A DNA stretch of 64,000 nt from SYOC01 sp964441775 (GTDB taxonomy: Bacteria > Desulfobacterota > Binatia > Bin18), in contig CAYTVL010000007.1 in assembly GCA_964441775.1 (NCBI GenBank), positions 62,001 to 126,000 on the forward strand. The letters run 5' to 3'. Below are positions 26,103 through 34,951 of this stretch, piece by piece. The notes under the pieces were generated by a model, which was not told where the DNA came from, did no database searches, and saw only the letters and a list, made by a program, of their open reading frames with translations. A program made the position numbers and the translations under genes. Position 1 is the stretch's first letter. The number at the start of each line of letters is the position of its first letter.

Positions 26103-27323
26103 ATGTCACAACCTGCATCAGCGGTCTCTCACTCGCAAACTCAGCCTATCACCATTCATGTTCCCGACCGGCTCTTTACTCGTGACTTTTTGTTACTGTG
26201 CGTGAGTAACTTCTTGTTTTCGGCAAGTATGTTCCAGCTCTTTGCCGTGCTGCCGATCTTCGTCGTGCAAGAATTGCACGGGTTACAATCACAAGTGGGC
26301 TTGGTAATGGGCATCTTCGCCGTCTCCGCCGTGCTGGCCCGACCGGCTTCCGGCCGCATTGTCGAAGTCTGGAATCGCAAAGCCGGGCTCAGTCTCGGAG
26401 CTTTCATTTATTTCATTGCCCCAGCCCTCTACACTTTCGCCCATTCTGTTTTTGCCATGCTCGTGTTGCGGTTCTTCCACGGCATCGGCATCGCCATCTA
26501 TACGACCGCAGGAGCCGTGCTGGCTGCCGACTTCTGTCCACCAGCGCGACGCGGCGAAGGCATGGGCTACTACGGCATGGCCATGATGCTTGCCATGACT
26601 ATCGGTCCCGCGTTCGGCGCCGCGATGATCGGACCGATCGGCTTTCTTGGTCTGTTCTGGCTGTCCTCGGGCCTCGGTCTTGTGAGCTTAGGACTTGCAC
26701 AATTTCTGCATGAGCCTGCACGCACCCATACTCAGTCACACGCCGCAACCGAACATCCGCCGCTGTTCAGCCGCGCGGCCCTCGCCCCTGGATTCGTGGC
26801 CATGTGCATGACCATGACATTCGGCTCCATCGTTTCATTCTTGCCGCTGTTAGTGAGCGATCTGCATCTCGGGAATCCCGGCGTCTACTTTACTATTTAC
26901 GCTGTTGTCGTGCTCTTCTCGCGGCCAATCTCGGGGAAGCTCTCGGATCGTTTGGGCCGCACGGCCATTATTATTCCAGGCATGGGGCTCCTCGCCGCCT
27001 CCATGTTGACCTTAGCGCACTCCACTTCGTTGTTCGGTCTTACCTGTTCCGCGATTCTGCAAGGGCTCGGATTCGGTGGGGTGCAGCCGGCCCTGATGGC
27101 GCTGGTCGTTGATCGATCAACAATACGGGATCGCGGCCCCGCGCTTGCAACCCTCATGGGGGCCTTCGATGTCGGCGTGAGCCTCAGCGCGATTGGTCTC
27201 GGTCAGGTGCTTGAGTACACCAACTTCACCGTCATGTACACCTGCGCCGCCGGAGTCGCTGTTCTCGGGGGTGGGGTGTTTGGGTTACGGACGCTCCAGC
27301 AACGACGCGCTTTGCCTGCGTGA
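26103..27323 (+). CDS. MFS transporter
   Basis: The product has 406 residues and about 12 membrane segments. It resembles the MFS_1 type of drug or metabolite transporters: FSASMFQLFAVLPIFVV is helix 1, and ASGRIVEVWNRKAGL is the loop 2-3 motif (a variant of the usual GxLaDrxGrk). In the second half, SGKLSDRLGRTAIIIPG repeats that motif clearly. The substrate is unknown. Proximity to hyuAB suggests uptake of a related compound, which is inference. No clear ribosome binding site precedes the ATG at 26103. Confidence 0.85.
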   Translation: MSQPASAVSHSQTQPITIHVPDRLFTRDFLLLCVSNFLFSASMFQLFAVLPIFVVQELHGLQSQVGLVMGIFAVSAVLARPASGRIVEVWNRKAGLSLGAFIYFIAPALYTFAHSVFAMLVLRFFHGIGIAIYTTAGAVLAADFCPPARRGEGMGYYGMAMMLAMTIGPAFGAAMIGPIGFLGLFWLSSGLGLVSLGLAQFLHEPARTHTQSHAATEHPPLFSRAALAPGFVAMCMTMTFGSIVSFLPLLVSDLHLGNPGVYFTIYAVVVLFSRPISGKLSDRLGRTAIIIPGMGLLAASMLTLAHSTSLFGLTCSAILQGLGFGGVQPALMALVVDRSTIRDRGPALATLMGAFDVGVSLSAIGLGQVLEYTNFTVMYTCAAGVAVLGGGVFGLRTLQQRRALPA

Positions 27324-27356
27324 AAGGACCGTGAGCAGGATAGCGCTCCGTGCGAT

Positions 27357-27554
27357 CTATGATTTAGGACTTATTTCCGGATTGCTCAACTCTTTGATGA
27401 TATGTTTTGCTAGCCCTTCCTTGAGTTCTCGATGGCGAGGGATTGGTTGAGCAACCCCGGTGAGAGGATTACGGTACCAGTCGTGCTTGCCTCCATGCCG
27501 CACAAAGACACAGCCAAAGCTCTGAATCGTTCGAATGAGGTCCACTCGTTTCAT
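27357..27554 (-). CDS. hicA: HicA-like toxin, second module
   Basis: The product has 65 residues and aligns end to end with the HicA at 23841: KRVDLIRTIQSFGCVFVRHG versus KRSDFVRQLLADGCFLARHG, then GKHDWYRNPLTG and PRHRELKEGLAKHIIKEL. The RHGGKH core keeps the catalytic His. The ATG overlaps the stop of the upstream hicB as ATGA. It converges with the MFS gene ending at 27323. Confidence 0.9.
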   Translation of the reverse strand: MKRVDLIRTIQSFGCVFVRHGGKHDWYRNPLTGVAQPIPRHRELKEGLAKHIIKELSNPEISPKS

Positions 27555-27742
27555 GGCACGATCAATTCATCAACCTTGCGGATACTGGGCACCACACCAC
27601 TCGTTAAATCTTGATACAAATCACGCAAATGGTCTTTGAGATCGTCCATCGTCTCGCCTTGGGTCCAATAATCGGGGTAATCCTGCAAATAGCCTAACCA
27701 AGCGCCATCTTCTTCCCAGTAAACAAATTTTATCGTTTGCAT
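27551..27742 (-). CDS. hicB: HicB-like antitoxin, second module
   Basis: The likely start is the ATG at 27742, with GAAGAGG 6 bases upstream; this gives 63 residues, the same as the first HicB. An ATG at 27748 lies too close to the ribosome binding site, and a start at 27805 adds 21 unrelated residues. The core FVYWEEDGAWLGYLQDYPDY followed by QGETMDDLKDHLRDLYQDL is HicB-like, without a DNA-binding tail. The sequence differs enough from the first module that cross-neutralisation is not assured. Confidence 0.85.
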   Translation of the reverse strand: MQTIKFVYWEEDGAWLGYLQDYPDYWTQGETMDDLKDHLRDLYQDLTSGVVPSIRKVDELIVP

Positions 27743-27911
27743 CGGCATCCTCTTCACTGGAGAGTCATATCTGAATTCTACTGAAATCGTAGTGCATTTC
27801 CACAAGGAGAAAAAAAGGGGGTTGGTCTTGCAATCGAGCCTTGGCTCGCCTCTCTAGAGCCTCGGGTTTAATAATGTACGAATGCAAGACCTAACTCTAA
27901 TAGCCGCTACT

Positions 27912-28502
27912 TCACAAATTCTTCTCGGCTTCAAGGAATCGCTGCAAGACTTGTTTGCTCGGTTCGAGTTGGGCGCGGCTTAGATGGCGCTTTTCATTTT
28001 CGAATTCATACATTGCGTCAACTAAATGTTCGAACTCTTCAAAGATTGTGGCGTCGTTGTTTTCGCGGCGCCGTTCTTCTGAGATGTAGTCTTTGGTTGC
28101 GCTCCACCAACGAAGGGCGTAGAAACTGAAAGCTGACCACGCCATATCGAGATCAATGTATTCTCGGCGGAGCAGCATGTCGACAGACTCGAAGAAATTC
28201 AAGACAGCCTCTTGCATATCTGAGTGTGGCGCGTTAGCGAGAAGCTGTTCGGCGAGTTTCTTTCGCTCTGATACCAATGCAAGGCTATCAAATTTTTCTT
28301 CATAAGTGGTCTGGAGGCGAACTTTTAAGTCAGCACGGGCCATTTGGAGCTGCTTATGCATGCCATCGCGTGAGACGTTTATTTGTTCGCGCATATCTTC
28401 TCTAGCGGCCTTCATCTGCTTGGACATGAGACACCAAGTAACGAATACCAACGCCCATGTAGCCATGGCGGTAAGGGAAATCCAAATCAGTTCCCAATTC
28501 AT
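27912..28502 (-). CDS. Membrane-anchored coiled-coil protein, DUF4760-like
   Basis: The product has 196 residues from the ATG at 28502 (AAGGA upstream); an upstream start would add 15 residues. One membrane helix near the N-terminus (LIWISLTAMATWALVFVTWCLM) is followed by a coiled coil with repeated MKAAREDMREQI-type heptads and a helical cytoplasmic domain with FFESVDMLLRREYIDLDMAW. The layout matches DUF4760 and similar uncharacterised proteins. The function is unknown. It lies next to the second HicBA module but on its own transcription unit. Confidence 0.6.
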   Translation of the reverse strand: MNWELIWISLTAMATWALVFVTWCLMSKQMKAAREDMREQINVSRDGMHKQLQMARADLKVRLQTTYEEKFDSLALVSERKKLAEQLLANAPHSDMQEAVLNFFESVDMLLRREYIDLDMAWSAFSFYALRWWSATKDYISEERRRENNDATIFEEFEHLVDAMYEFENEKRHLSRAQLEPSKQVLQRFLEAEKNL

Positions 28503-28707
28503 CGAATCGTCCTTTTTGTTCGGTTTGCAGCAATAGTCAGCATTCAATGTTCATGAATTGCACTGCGCCCTAATTTGTGAAAGTTCCGAGCCTCACCTCG
28601 CGGCCCAGTTCGTCTGGCAACGAAGGACGGAAACGGCGCAATCTCCTGCAATACCCACCACTCCGCTAATGGTCGTCAACATTTGCCTTTGAAGACATCT
28701 TCTCTTG

Positions 28708-29223
28708 TCATCGTCTATTCCGCTGGAGCAGTCTTGGCTCAATACTGATCTTTCCCGTGTTAAGTAGTTCTTGCCGCCGCACCATCATCCGTTCATCTTC
28801 GTCCCACAGCCGCTCATACAACCGCAGATACGCAGCGCCGAGCGCTTGCGCCTGTTTGTCACTTTCAACAGGGGTGCGAAACTCGACAATAATGTCCGTT
28901 TCATGAGTCTTGACCGGCGTTAAACAGGTAAGAATCTCTCCTCCCGCGCCTTGTCCCGTAAGGGTAAGGCTCCAATAGCGGAGATTCGGCTGATCCATCT
29001 GAATTGCAATGACCGCCTCGCGCGGTGCGGCGGCAGGAGGCATGGTAATGCGCGCTCGCCAGGACGACGGCGTCTGCTCCAGCAATTCCGCGCCGAGGAA
29101 TGAGGAGCGGTGCAGCCAGGGCAGATGTTCCCAGTCGCGCACATTTTCCCAGATGCGCTCGACCGAGGCGTGAATCGTGCGACGATAGGTAGCGACAAGA
29201 GTGAGGGGTTTAGTGGTTGTCAT
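28708..29223 (-). CDS. SRPBCC family protein
   Basis: The product has 171 residues with a START/Bet v1-like fold (polyketide cyclase/dehydrase type): YRRTIHASVERIWENVRDWEHLPWLHRSSF at the N-terminus, as in SRPBCC lipid- or aromatic-binding proteins, and a long C-terminal helix from QALGAAYLRLYERLW. It is the last gene of a leftward cluster, 5 bases after the amidase stop. Such proteins bind hydrophobic ligands; a role in handling the amidase substrate is inference. Confidence 0.75.
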   Translation of the reverse strand: MTTTKPLTLVATYRRTIHASVERIWENVRDWEHLPWLHRSSFLGAELLEQTPSSWRARITMPPAAAPREAVIAIQMDQPNLRYWSLTLTGQGAGGEILTCLTPVKTHETDIIVEFRTPVESDKQAQALGAAYLRLYERLWDEDERMMVRRQELLNTGKISIEPRLLQRNRR

Positions 29224-29228
29224 TGTGT

Positions 29229-30689
29229 TTACTCATACCCAGGAGGCGCTTCGAATCCACCGACCACATCGGCTAAACGACGAGCAAAATCAATAGTGGT
29301 GCGATCCTCAAGATAGGACCCGACAATCTGAATGCCAACAGGCAGCTCCTGGGAGGTGCGCCCCACCGGAGCCAGTGTCACAGGGAGATAGGCCATGCCG
29401 ATCACTCCTGCCCAAGCGACGACATCAAGATATGGCCGTGCGTGATCATTGACCTGGATTGTCCGCGCCACCATCGGTTCACTATGATCGTGCGGCAGGG
29501 CCGCTGTCGGTGTAATGGGGCACAACAACACATCATACTGAGTGAAGAACTCTTTCCACTGCCGACGATATTGGGCGCGGAGTTCATTCCATCCCAACCA
29601 ATCACGATGCCGTTGGACCGATCCGTGTGCGACACGCGCAAGATAGCCATCGTCGTCCTGAGGCAATTGACCGCTCATTTCCGCAAAATTTTGGAATGCT
29701 TCTGGTTCTAATCCGGGAGAGAAGGCCGCCCATAACAGACGAGAGTAAGCGTGCAGCGCATCGGCGAACTGGAACCCCGGACGCGCTTGGTCGTCTACTT
29801 TTACTCCTTTTTGTCGTAAAGCCTCAACCGCTGCTTCGTGGCGACTGCGTACTGCACTATCAACCGGACAGGCGGGATCATCCAGCCACGCCGCCACCCG
29901 ATATTCCCGCAGCGCGCCCCGGCGCGGAGAGGGAAGCTCCAAGCGCCAGGCCAGGCCCTCCTCTTCGTCTGGCCCCGCCAAAAGGCCTAGCGTCAGAGAC
30001 AAATCTTTCGCGCTACGCGCCAACGGACCGAGGGCCGCGATATCCGCTCCCGAAAGCGTTCCCGGCGGTCCTGGAATATGACCGCGTAGAGGAATGATGT
30101 CATAGCTTGGCTTATGACCATAGACGCCGCAATAATGCGCCGGGTTGCGAATCGAACCGCCAATATCACTGCCCAATTCCAGACCCGTCAGCCCAGCCGC
30201 AAGGGCCGCAGCGGCCCCGCCCGAAGAACCACCGGGAGATCTCGTGAGATCCCACGGATTATTTGTCACGCCAAAAAGCGGATTATAACTCTGCGCATCT
30301 CCAGCAAACACCGGCGTATTGGTCTTGCCAAACACAATGGCCCCCGCCGCTTTCAGTCGCGCTACGGCGGGAGCGTCGTGCGTCGGAATGTGTTCTGCAT
30401 GAATTGGCGCACCAGCGGTCGTACGCAGTCCCGCCGTTTCAATCGTGTCTTTGATCGTCATTGGCAAACCGTGCAGCGGGCCCCATAACTCTCCATGTGC
30501 GAGCGCGGCATCTGCGGCGTCGGCCCGCTGGCGTGCGCGCTCCACATCGAGCGTCACCACGGCGTTGATAGCGGGATTGTAGCGTCCTATCCGCTTCAGA
30601 TAGTGATCCAGCAGCTCACGGCTGCTGATTTCACGATTACGGATGGCGACGACTTGCTCCAGCGCTGAACGAAAAGCAATGTCAGGCAT
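29229..30689 (-). CDS. Amidase signature family hydrolase
   Basis: From the ATG at 30689 (GAGGAG upstream) the product has 486 residues. The Ser-cisSer-Lys triad is visible: Lys in MTIKDTIETAGLRT, the cis-Ser in the PGGSSGGAAAALAAG motif and the nucleophile Ser in GSDIGGSIRNPA. Amidases hydrolyse carboxamides to acids and ammonia; the substrate is not clear. An upstream in-frame start at 30794 would overlap the SnoaL-like gene. The gene is cotranscribed with that gene, 14 bases away. Confidence 0.92.
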   Translation of the reverse strand: MPDIAFRSALEQVVAIRNREISSRELLDHYLKRIGRYNPAINAVVTLDVERARQRADAADAALAHGELWGPLHGLPMTIKDTIETAGLRTTAGAPIHAEHIPTHDAPAVARLKAAGAIVFGKTNTPVFAGDAQSYNPLFGVTNNPWDLTRSPGGSSGGAAAALAAGLTGLELGSDIGGSIRNPAHYCGVYGHKPSYDIIPLRGHIPGPPGTLSGADIAALGPLARSAKDLSLTLGLLAGPDEEEGLAWRLELPSPRRGALREYRVAAWLDDPACPVDSAVRSRHEAAVEALRQKGVKVDDQARPGFQFADALHAYSRLLWAAFSPGLEPEAFQNFAEMSGQLPQDDDGYLARVAHGSVQRHRDWLGWNELRAQYRRQWKEFFTQYDVLLCPITPTAALPHDHSEPMVARTIQVNDHARPYLDVVAWAGVIGMAYLPVTLAPVGRTSQELPVGIQIVGSYLEDRTTIDFARRLADVVGGFEAPPGYE

Positions 30690-30703
30690 ATCTAGATACT
30701 CCT

Positions 30704-31159
30704 CTACAATTTCCCCGGCCCCGTCGCTTTCGCCCAGCCCTCGGAGAGTGGGACAAAGTAGAACATTTCCACTCGGCGAGATTTGAACTTCCACTCGCCG
30801 TTTACTTTCTCGAATTCATCATGCAAGCGGCCCGCGCCGATCATACTGTCATCCCCTCGGGTGGCGCGATTCTCCAGCGAACAGACGCCGATCGCATGGT
30901 CGTCGTTGATCTGAATCACATGATTGGTGAAAAACGGCTTCACCCGCAGCGGCCAGGTGCCGCGATAAAATTCCTTGAGGGCCGGTCGTCCTTTCGTCAC
31001 TCCCCTGCCCAACGAGCTGAAATCCACTGAGCCGTCCTCGGTGAAGAGATTCGCCATTCGCTCTTCATCTTGCGCTTCGATTGCTAGGCCATAGGCGTAG
31101 GTCAGCTCTTTGATCTTTTCACGGTCCCATAACTCCTGCACCATCTCTTCGAGTTTCAT
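30704..31159 (-). CDS. SnoaL/NTF2-like domain protein
   Basis: From the ATG at 31159, 7 bases after AGGAGG, the product has 151 residues with a cone-shaped NTF2-like fold: LWDREKIKELTYAYGLAIEA, ANLFTEDGSVDF and KFKSRRVEMFYF. Family members act as small isomerases, hydrolases or ligand binders. A start at 31258 would add a hydrophobic leader (VLLLLFVFVGM) that could act as a signal anchor; the ribosome binding site for it (AGAGG, 3 bases away) is poorer. I favour the short, cytoplasmic form. Confidence 0.75.
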   Translation of the reverse strand: MKLEEMVQELWDREKIKELTYAYGLAIEAQDEERMANLFTEDGSVDFSSLGRGVTKGRPALKEFYRGTWPLRVKPFFTNHVIQINDDHAIGVCSLENRATRGDDSMIGAGRLHDEFEKVNGEWKFKSRRVEMFYFVPLSEGWAKATGPGKL

Positions 31160-31280
31160 GTCGTTCCCTCCTGTGCTTTCGCGCGTTTGCACCAATCCTG
31201 TAGACTGCATACCGACAAAAACGAAGAGCAACAAGAGGACAATTTTCCAGTCAAGCATCTACCTCTTCTTCCCACACGGA

Positions 31281-32591
31281 TTATCGAGCCACTACTAGCG
31301 GCTCGGCATCGTTGAGTTTCTCGTCTCTCACGCTGATCTTCTTGGACACATCAATAAAGAACCAGACGAACGCGGAACCTAACGCAAGCACTCCAGCAAA
31401 TTGCAACGCGGTGTCCCAGCCGAAGCGATCAGCAATTATGGGCGTCAGCGTCGGCGCCACGGCGCCGCCGAGCTGGGTCGCCGTGACCGTGAGACCATAT
31501 ACCGTGCCGGCGTGAGGACCGGCGATATCAATCACCGCGCCTACTCCGGTAGCCCCGGCAAAATAGAGAAACCCGTCGCCGAGGGACAACATCACCACGG
31601 CGGCATAGGGGTCCGCCGCACGCGCCCCGATATGGAGACACCCGGCGGCCAGGAACAGCCCAGTTACCGCCACAGCGCGGCGTCCGATTGCTGCTCCATA
31701 ACGCTTCACCAGAAAATCAGAACACATCCCGCCAAGGGGTCCCAGCACCGTCACCGCGAGGAACGGCCCGGTGGTAAGAACCCCGCCCTGCATGAGCGAA
31801 AATCCTCGCACATTGACTAAGTAAAGATAAAACCAGGACTGAAAAATATAGACGCCGTAACCAAAACCGAAGTTGGCGATCATCAACAACCAGCTGTTGG
31901 GATGCGTCAGTATTCCTCGCCACGGAGTAGGCTGCGGCTCCATGCGCGCTCCATCGCTGCGGATGCGTTGTAACTCTTGTGGGGATACGCGGGAGTGCTC
32001 CTCTGGACGATCCGTGGCGAAGCGATACCACAGCCCAGCTAACACTAGCCCGGTCAGCGCAAAGAGATAAAAGGCGGGCCGCCAGCCGTAGTGCACCATG
32101 ATCCACGAGACCACCGGCGGAGCCAGGCCATACCCCATACCGACGCCAGAGAGTACGAAACCGCTTGCCAGTGCCCGCTCGTGCGGCGCCATCCAGCTGG
32201 CCACCGTCCGCACGGAGTTCGGATAGGCCGCCCCTTCTCCGATGCCGATGAGAAAACGGACCACCATGAACGACCCCAGCGGCCCCAACAGCCCGGCGAT
32301 CCACCAGTCCCCGGCAATAGCTGTTAACCCGGTAAACACGGACCACCACAGGATCGCCAAGGCCAGCATCCGACGCGGCCCCACCCGGTCACCCAACCAT
32401 CCGCCCGGCAAATGGAACAACGCGTAGCCCGCCGTAAACACGGTGTACAACGCGCCCATCTGTACATTCGAGAAGCCGTACTCCGGCATGATTTGTTTGG
32501 CGGCCACGGAGAAATTCACCGCGTCCATGCTGCGCACGACGCTGATAAGCACCAGAAACCACAGGACGGCCCACCGCGTCCGTGTTTCCAT
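31281..32591 (-). CDS. MFS transporter (anion/cation symporter-like)
   Basis: The product has 436 residues and 12 predicted membrane helices. AVNFSVAAKQIMPEYGFSNVQMG and GGWLGDRVGPRRML (loop 2-3) resemble the ACS family that moves organic anions such as tartrate, galactarate or 4-hydroxyphenylacetate. AGGAGGGG precedes the ATG. It is first in a leftward cluster with the SnoaL-like protein, amidase and SRPBCC genes, so it may import the amidase substrate; that is inference. Confidence 0.85.
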   Translation of the reverse strand: METRTRWAVLWFLVLISVVRSMDAVNFSVAAKQIMPEYGFSNVQMGALYTVFTAGYALFHLPGGWLGDRVGPRRMLALAILWWSVFTGLTAIAGDWWIAGLLGPLGSFMVVRFLIGIGEGAAYPNSVRTVASWMAPHERALASGFVLSGVGMGYGLAPPVVSWIMVHYGWRPAFYLFALTGLVLAGLWYRFATDRPEEHSRVSPQELQRIRSDGARMEPQPTPWRGILTHPNSWLLMIANFGFGYGVYIFQSWFYLYLVNVRGFSLMQGGVLTTGPFLAVTVLGPLGGMCSDFLVKRYGAAIGRRAVAVTGLFLAAGCLHIGARAADPYAAVVMLSLGDGFLYFAGATGVGAVIDIAGPHAGTVYGLTVTATQLGGAVAPTLTPIIADRFGWDTALQFAGVLALGSAFVWFFIDVSKKISVRDEKLNDAEPLVVAR

Positions 32592-33000
32592 GTTAATCCC
32601 CTCCTTCTGAGTGCGGATTGTATGCCGACGAGGGGGAAGTTGTACAGGCTGCCACTCATATAGCAGTGCGCCCCTGTTGCTGCTGCCGCAGCATGTGCTG
32701 CTGCATCAACAGGCGCCGAAGATGGCGCGCATCGTCGTGTGTCCACGCAAGTATTGGAAAACCAAGCAGTTAGCCAGGAGCGAGCGAGAGCATCATCTTG
32801 GTCTCGCTTTTGCTCGCTCTTCGAGATGTGACTTCAATCCGCAACCATTCTCGGTTCATCACTTTGTCACTTCGGGGACACAAAGGCGTAATACCCGGAT
32901 GCGATACTGGGTTTACGTCACCCAGGTGACGAACATTTTCTTGTGCCGTGTAGAGGTCTCTCATACAGTAAAACCTCTAACGGAGGAAAGGAGTTCGAAA
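32592..33000. other. Intergenic region between divergent MFS and PHA clusters
   Basis: These 409 bases hold no gene I can support. GAGCGAGC at 32778-32785 pairs with GCTCGCTC at 32812-32819 and could form a hairpin. An inverted repeat GAGGTCTC...AAACCTC lies near 32952-32978, just before the phasin-like gene. Promoters for both flanking clusters should lie here, but no box stands out clearly. Confidence 0.5.
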
Positions 33001-33498
33001 GTGGCAAAGCAACAGTCGACCCAAGGAATGACGGATCTCGCAACGGCGTACAAGAGTTTGTTCTTCGACCTGCCGCTCGCTGGATTAAAATGGAGCCTGG
33101 GAGCAGGAGAAGAGAAAGAGGCCGTTGAAGCTGTCTGGAAAGGGTATGACGCAAGCGTGCGCATGGCGTCCTCCGCCATCGATGGGTTGTATCGGAACCC
33201 GCTTTTCGGTAACGTTTTCAGCCGCACGCTGAGCACAGCTCTACAATGGCAACAAGTTAACAGCGCGGTCAGCGGTGCGGTATTCACCAGTCTGTGGAAA
33301 GCGGTCGGCATCCCCACAGCGGCTGACCTCGAAGGGCTCTCGGAACAAGTCCGTTCCCTGCAGAACCGGCTCTCTGAGGTGGCGCAGAAGAAAGATGTAC
33401 AGACGTTGGTTGAACAGGTTGACGCCCTCGATGCGCGCCTGCCTCGCACCACACCTGCGCCGCTTCGTCCGCACTATGACGAACGCGCGGCGGCGTAA
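33001..33498 (+). CDS. Phasin-like/PHA-associated protein
   Basis: I place the start at the GTG at 33001, preceded by AAAGGAG; an upstream reading from 32611 is unsupported. The product has 165 residues, mostly helical: DLATAYKSLFFDLPLAGLKW in the N-terminal half and a C-terminal coiled coil LEGLSEQVRSLQNRLSEVAQ. PHA granule proteins and the PhaE subunit of class III synthases often end in such a helix with a similar PTxxELExL pattern. The position 32 bases before the synthase gene supports the call. Whether it is a phasin or a PhaE-like subunit is open. Confidence 0.6.
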   Translation: MAKQQSTQGMTDLATAYKSLFFDLPLAGLKWSLGAGEEKEAVEAVWKGYDASVRMASSAIDGLYRNPLFGNVFSRTLSTALQWQQVNSAVSGAVFTSLWKAVGIPTAADLEGLSEQVRSLQNRLSEVAQKKDVQTLVEQVDALDARLPRTTPAPLRPHYDERAAA

Positions 33499-33530
33499 AG
33501 AACCCACAAGCAGAGCGGAGCAACACAGCT

Positions 33531-34664
33531 ATGTTAAATTTTCTGCAACAGTTTTCGACCTCGTGGCTACAAGGGACGGTGCGCGATTTGGAGAGTTTTC
33601 AGCGTAGTCTGCTCTCCTCGTTTCCCACGCATGAGGACCCACCACCGACCACACCGTCCACAGTCATCTACGAAGGCGGAAAAGTCCGCCTGCGCTATTA
33701 CCGCCCCGTGGGCAAGCCAACCTCCACTCCGCTTCTCCTGGTCCACGCCCTCATCAAACGCCCGTTCGTCCTCGATCTATTACCAGGCAGCAGTATTATC
33801 GAGAATCTGACCAATCAAGGCATCCCTGTCTATCTAACCGACTGGATTCCACCCAATAGCGCCGATACCTGGCGGGGCTTTGACGCCTATGTGAACGGAG
33901 ATTTAGTCAACTCCGTCGCCGCTATCCAAGAGCACACTGGGGTCGAACAAGTCTCGGTCTTGGGCTATTGCTTCGGCGCGCTCCTGAGCACGCTCTACAG
34001 CGCCTTGCATCCGCAGACGGTCAAAAATCTGATCACGCTGACCATACCATTGGATTGGAGCAAGCAGGACATCTCCTTTTTCCAGCTCAGCAAGAATCTC
34101 GATCCAACCTTGGTCACAAGCGCCTTTGGTAACTGTCCAGCGTGGATGGTGAAATCCGCGTTTTCGTCCCTTGCGCCGGTGCATCACGCGGTGGATAAAT
34201 ACGTTGGGCTTTACCGCAACAGAGACCGTGCTGGGTATAAGGAAATGTTCGAGCGGTTTGAGCAGTGGATGAATAGCGATGTGCCGTTGGCTGGGCAGAT
34301 TTTCCGTGAATTACACGCTGACTTAGTCGTTGGCAACAAGTTGGTGCAAGGGAGCATGAAGGTGGGTGGTCGGGTGGTCAATCTGCGCCATATCACGTGC
34401 CCATTCCTTAGCATTATCGGCGAACACGATGATGTCGTGCATCCGCAGGCGAGTTTACCCTTGACCGATCTGGTGGGCAGTCGCGACGCGCAAACGCTGC
34501 TCTTTCCGGCAGGGCATATCGGGGTGGTGGTCGGCGGCGGGGCGCAGAAAAAACTGTGGCCGCAAGTAGGCGCGTGGCTCAAAAAACACGATCGCCAGAA
34601 ACGGCAGTCTCCACGAAAGCCCCTCGTGGCGGTCAAGGCATACAACGAAGCAGTCCTGCACTAA
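33531..34664 (+). CDS. phaC: Class III-like polyhydroxyalkanoate synthase PhaC
   Basis: The product has 377 residues, the size of class III PhaC (about 355). The alpha/beta hydrolase-like core has the lipase-like box GYCFG (Cys as nucleophile, in LGYCFGALLSTLYSALHP), the general acid/base Asp in IIGEHDDVVHP and His in FPAGHIGVVVG. It polymerises 3-hydroxyacyl-CoA. VYLTDWIPPNSADTW matches the PhaC strand before the cap region. It follows the phasin-like gene by 32 bases. Confidence 0.9.
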   Translation: MLNFLQQFSTSWLQGTVRDLESFQRSLLSSFPTHEDPPPTTPSTVIYEGGKVRLRYYRPVGKPTSTPLLLVHALIKRPFVLDLLPGSSIIENLTNQGIPVYLTDWIPPNSADTWRGFDAYVNGDLVNSVAAIQEHTGVEQVSVLGYCFGALLSTLYSALHPQTVKNLITLTIPLDWSKQDISFFQLSKNLDPTLVTSAFGNCPAWMVKSAFSSLAPVHHAVDKYVGLYRNRDRAGYKEMFERFEQWMNSDVPLAGQIFRELHADLVVGNKLVQGSMKVGGRVVNLRHITCPFLSIIGEHDDVVHPQASLPLTDLVGSRDAQTLLFPAGHIGVVVGGGAQKKLWPQVGAWLKKHDRQKRQSPRKPLVAVKAYNEAVLH

Positions 34665-34671
34665 CATGCTA

Positions 34672-34715
34672 GGCAGTGCGGCATGAAAGACTGCACTGCC
34701 CATCTCTCCCTGTTC
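34672..34715 (+). terminator. Hairpin after phaC
   Basis: GGCAGTGC (34672-34679) pairs with GCACTGCC (34693-34700), an 8-bp stem with a 13-base loop, starting 7 bases after the phaC stop. A pyrimidine-rich tract follows (CATCTCTCCC). It may end or attenuate transcription before the lipase gene. Confidence 0.45.
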
Positions 34716-34951
34716 TTCCCACCGATGGTCCTCGCGGCGGTTGCTGGTTTTCTCCCTTTTGTCGCTCCCAGTCGCTCCCTCATACCTGACACGGTTTTCT
34801 GGTTGACGGTTACTAGCCACATCTTTTCTTTACGCGCAGAGTTCACTTCCGCACCCAAACCCGCTTGCGCTCAAGCGAGCGGCAGGATTTATTAAAAGTA
34901 GTTTGCTTACCGAAAAGAACTCAGAGCAAATCAGGAAGGCGTGACGTTCTC

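Noticed and set aside
29627..30097. Plus-strand frame inside the amidase region
   Set aside because: Antisense to the amidase triad-containing sequence; Pro/Arg-rich composition typical of a shadow frame.
34683..34895. 70-codon frame between phaC and the lipase
   Set aside because: It starts within the hairpin after phaC and has no ribosome binding site; the sequence is low in information.
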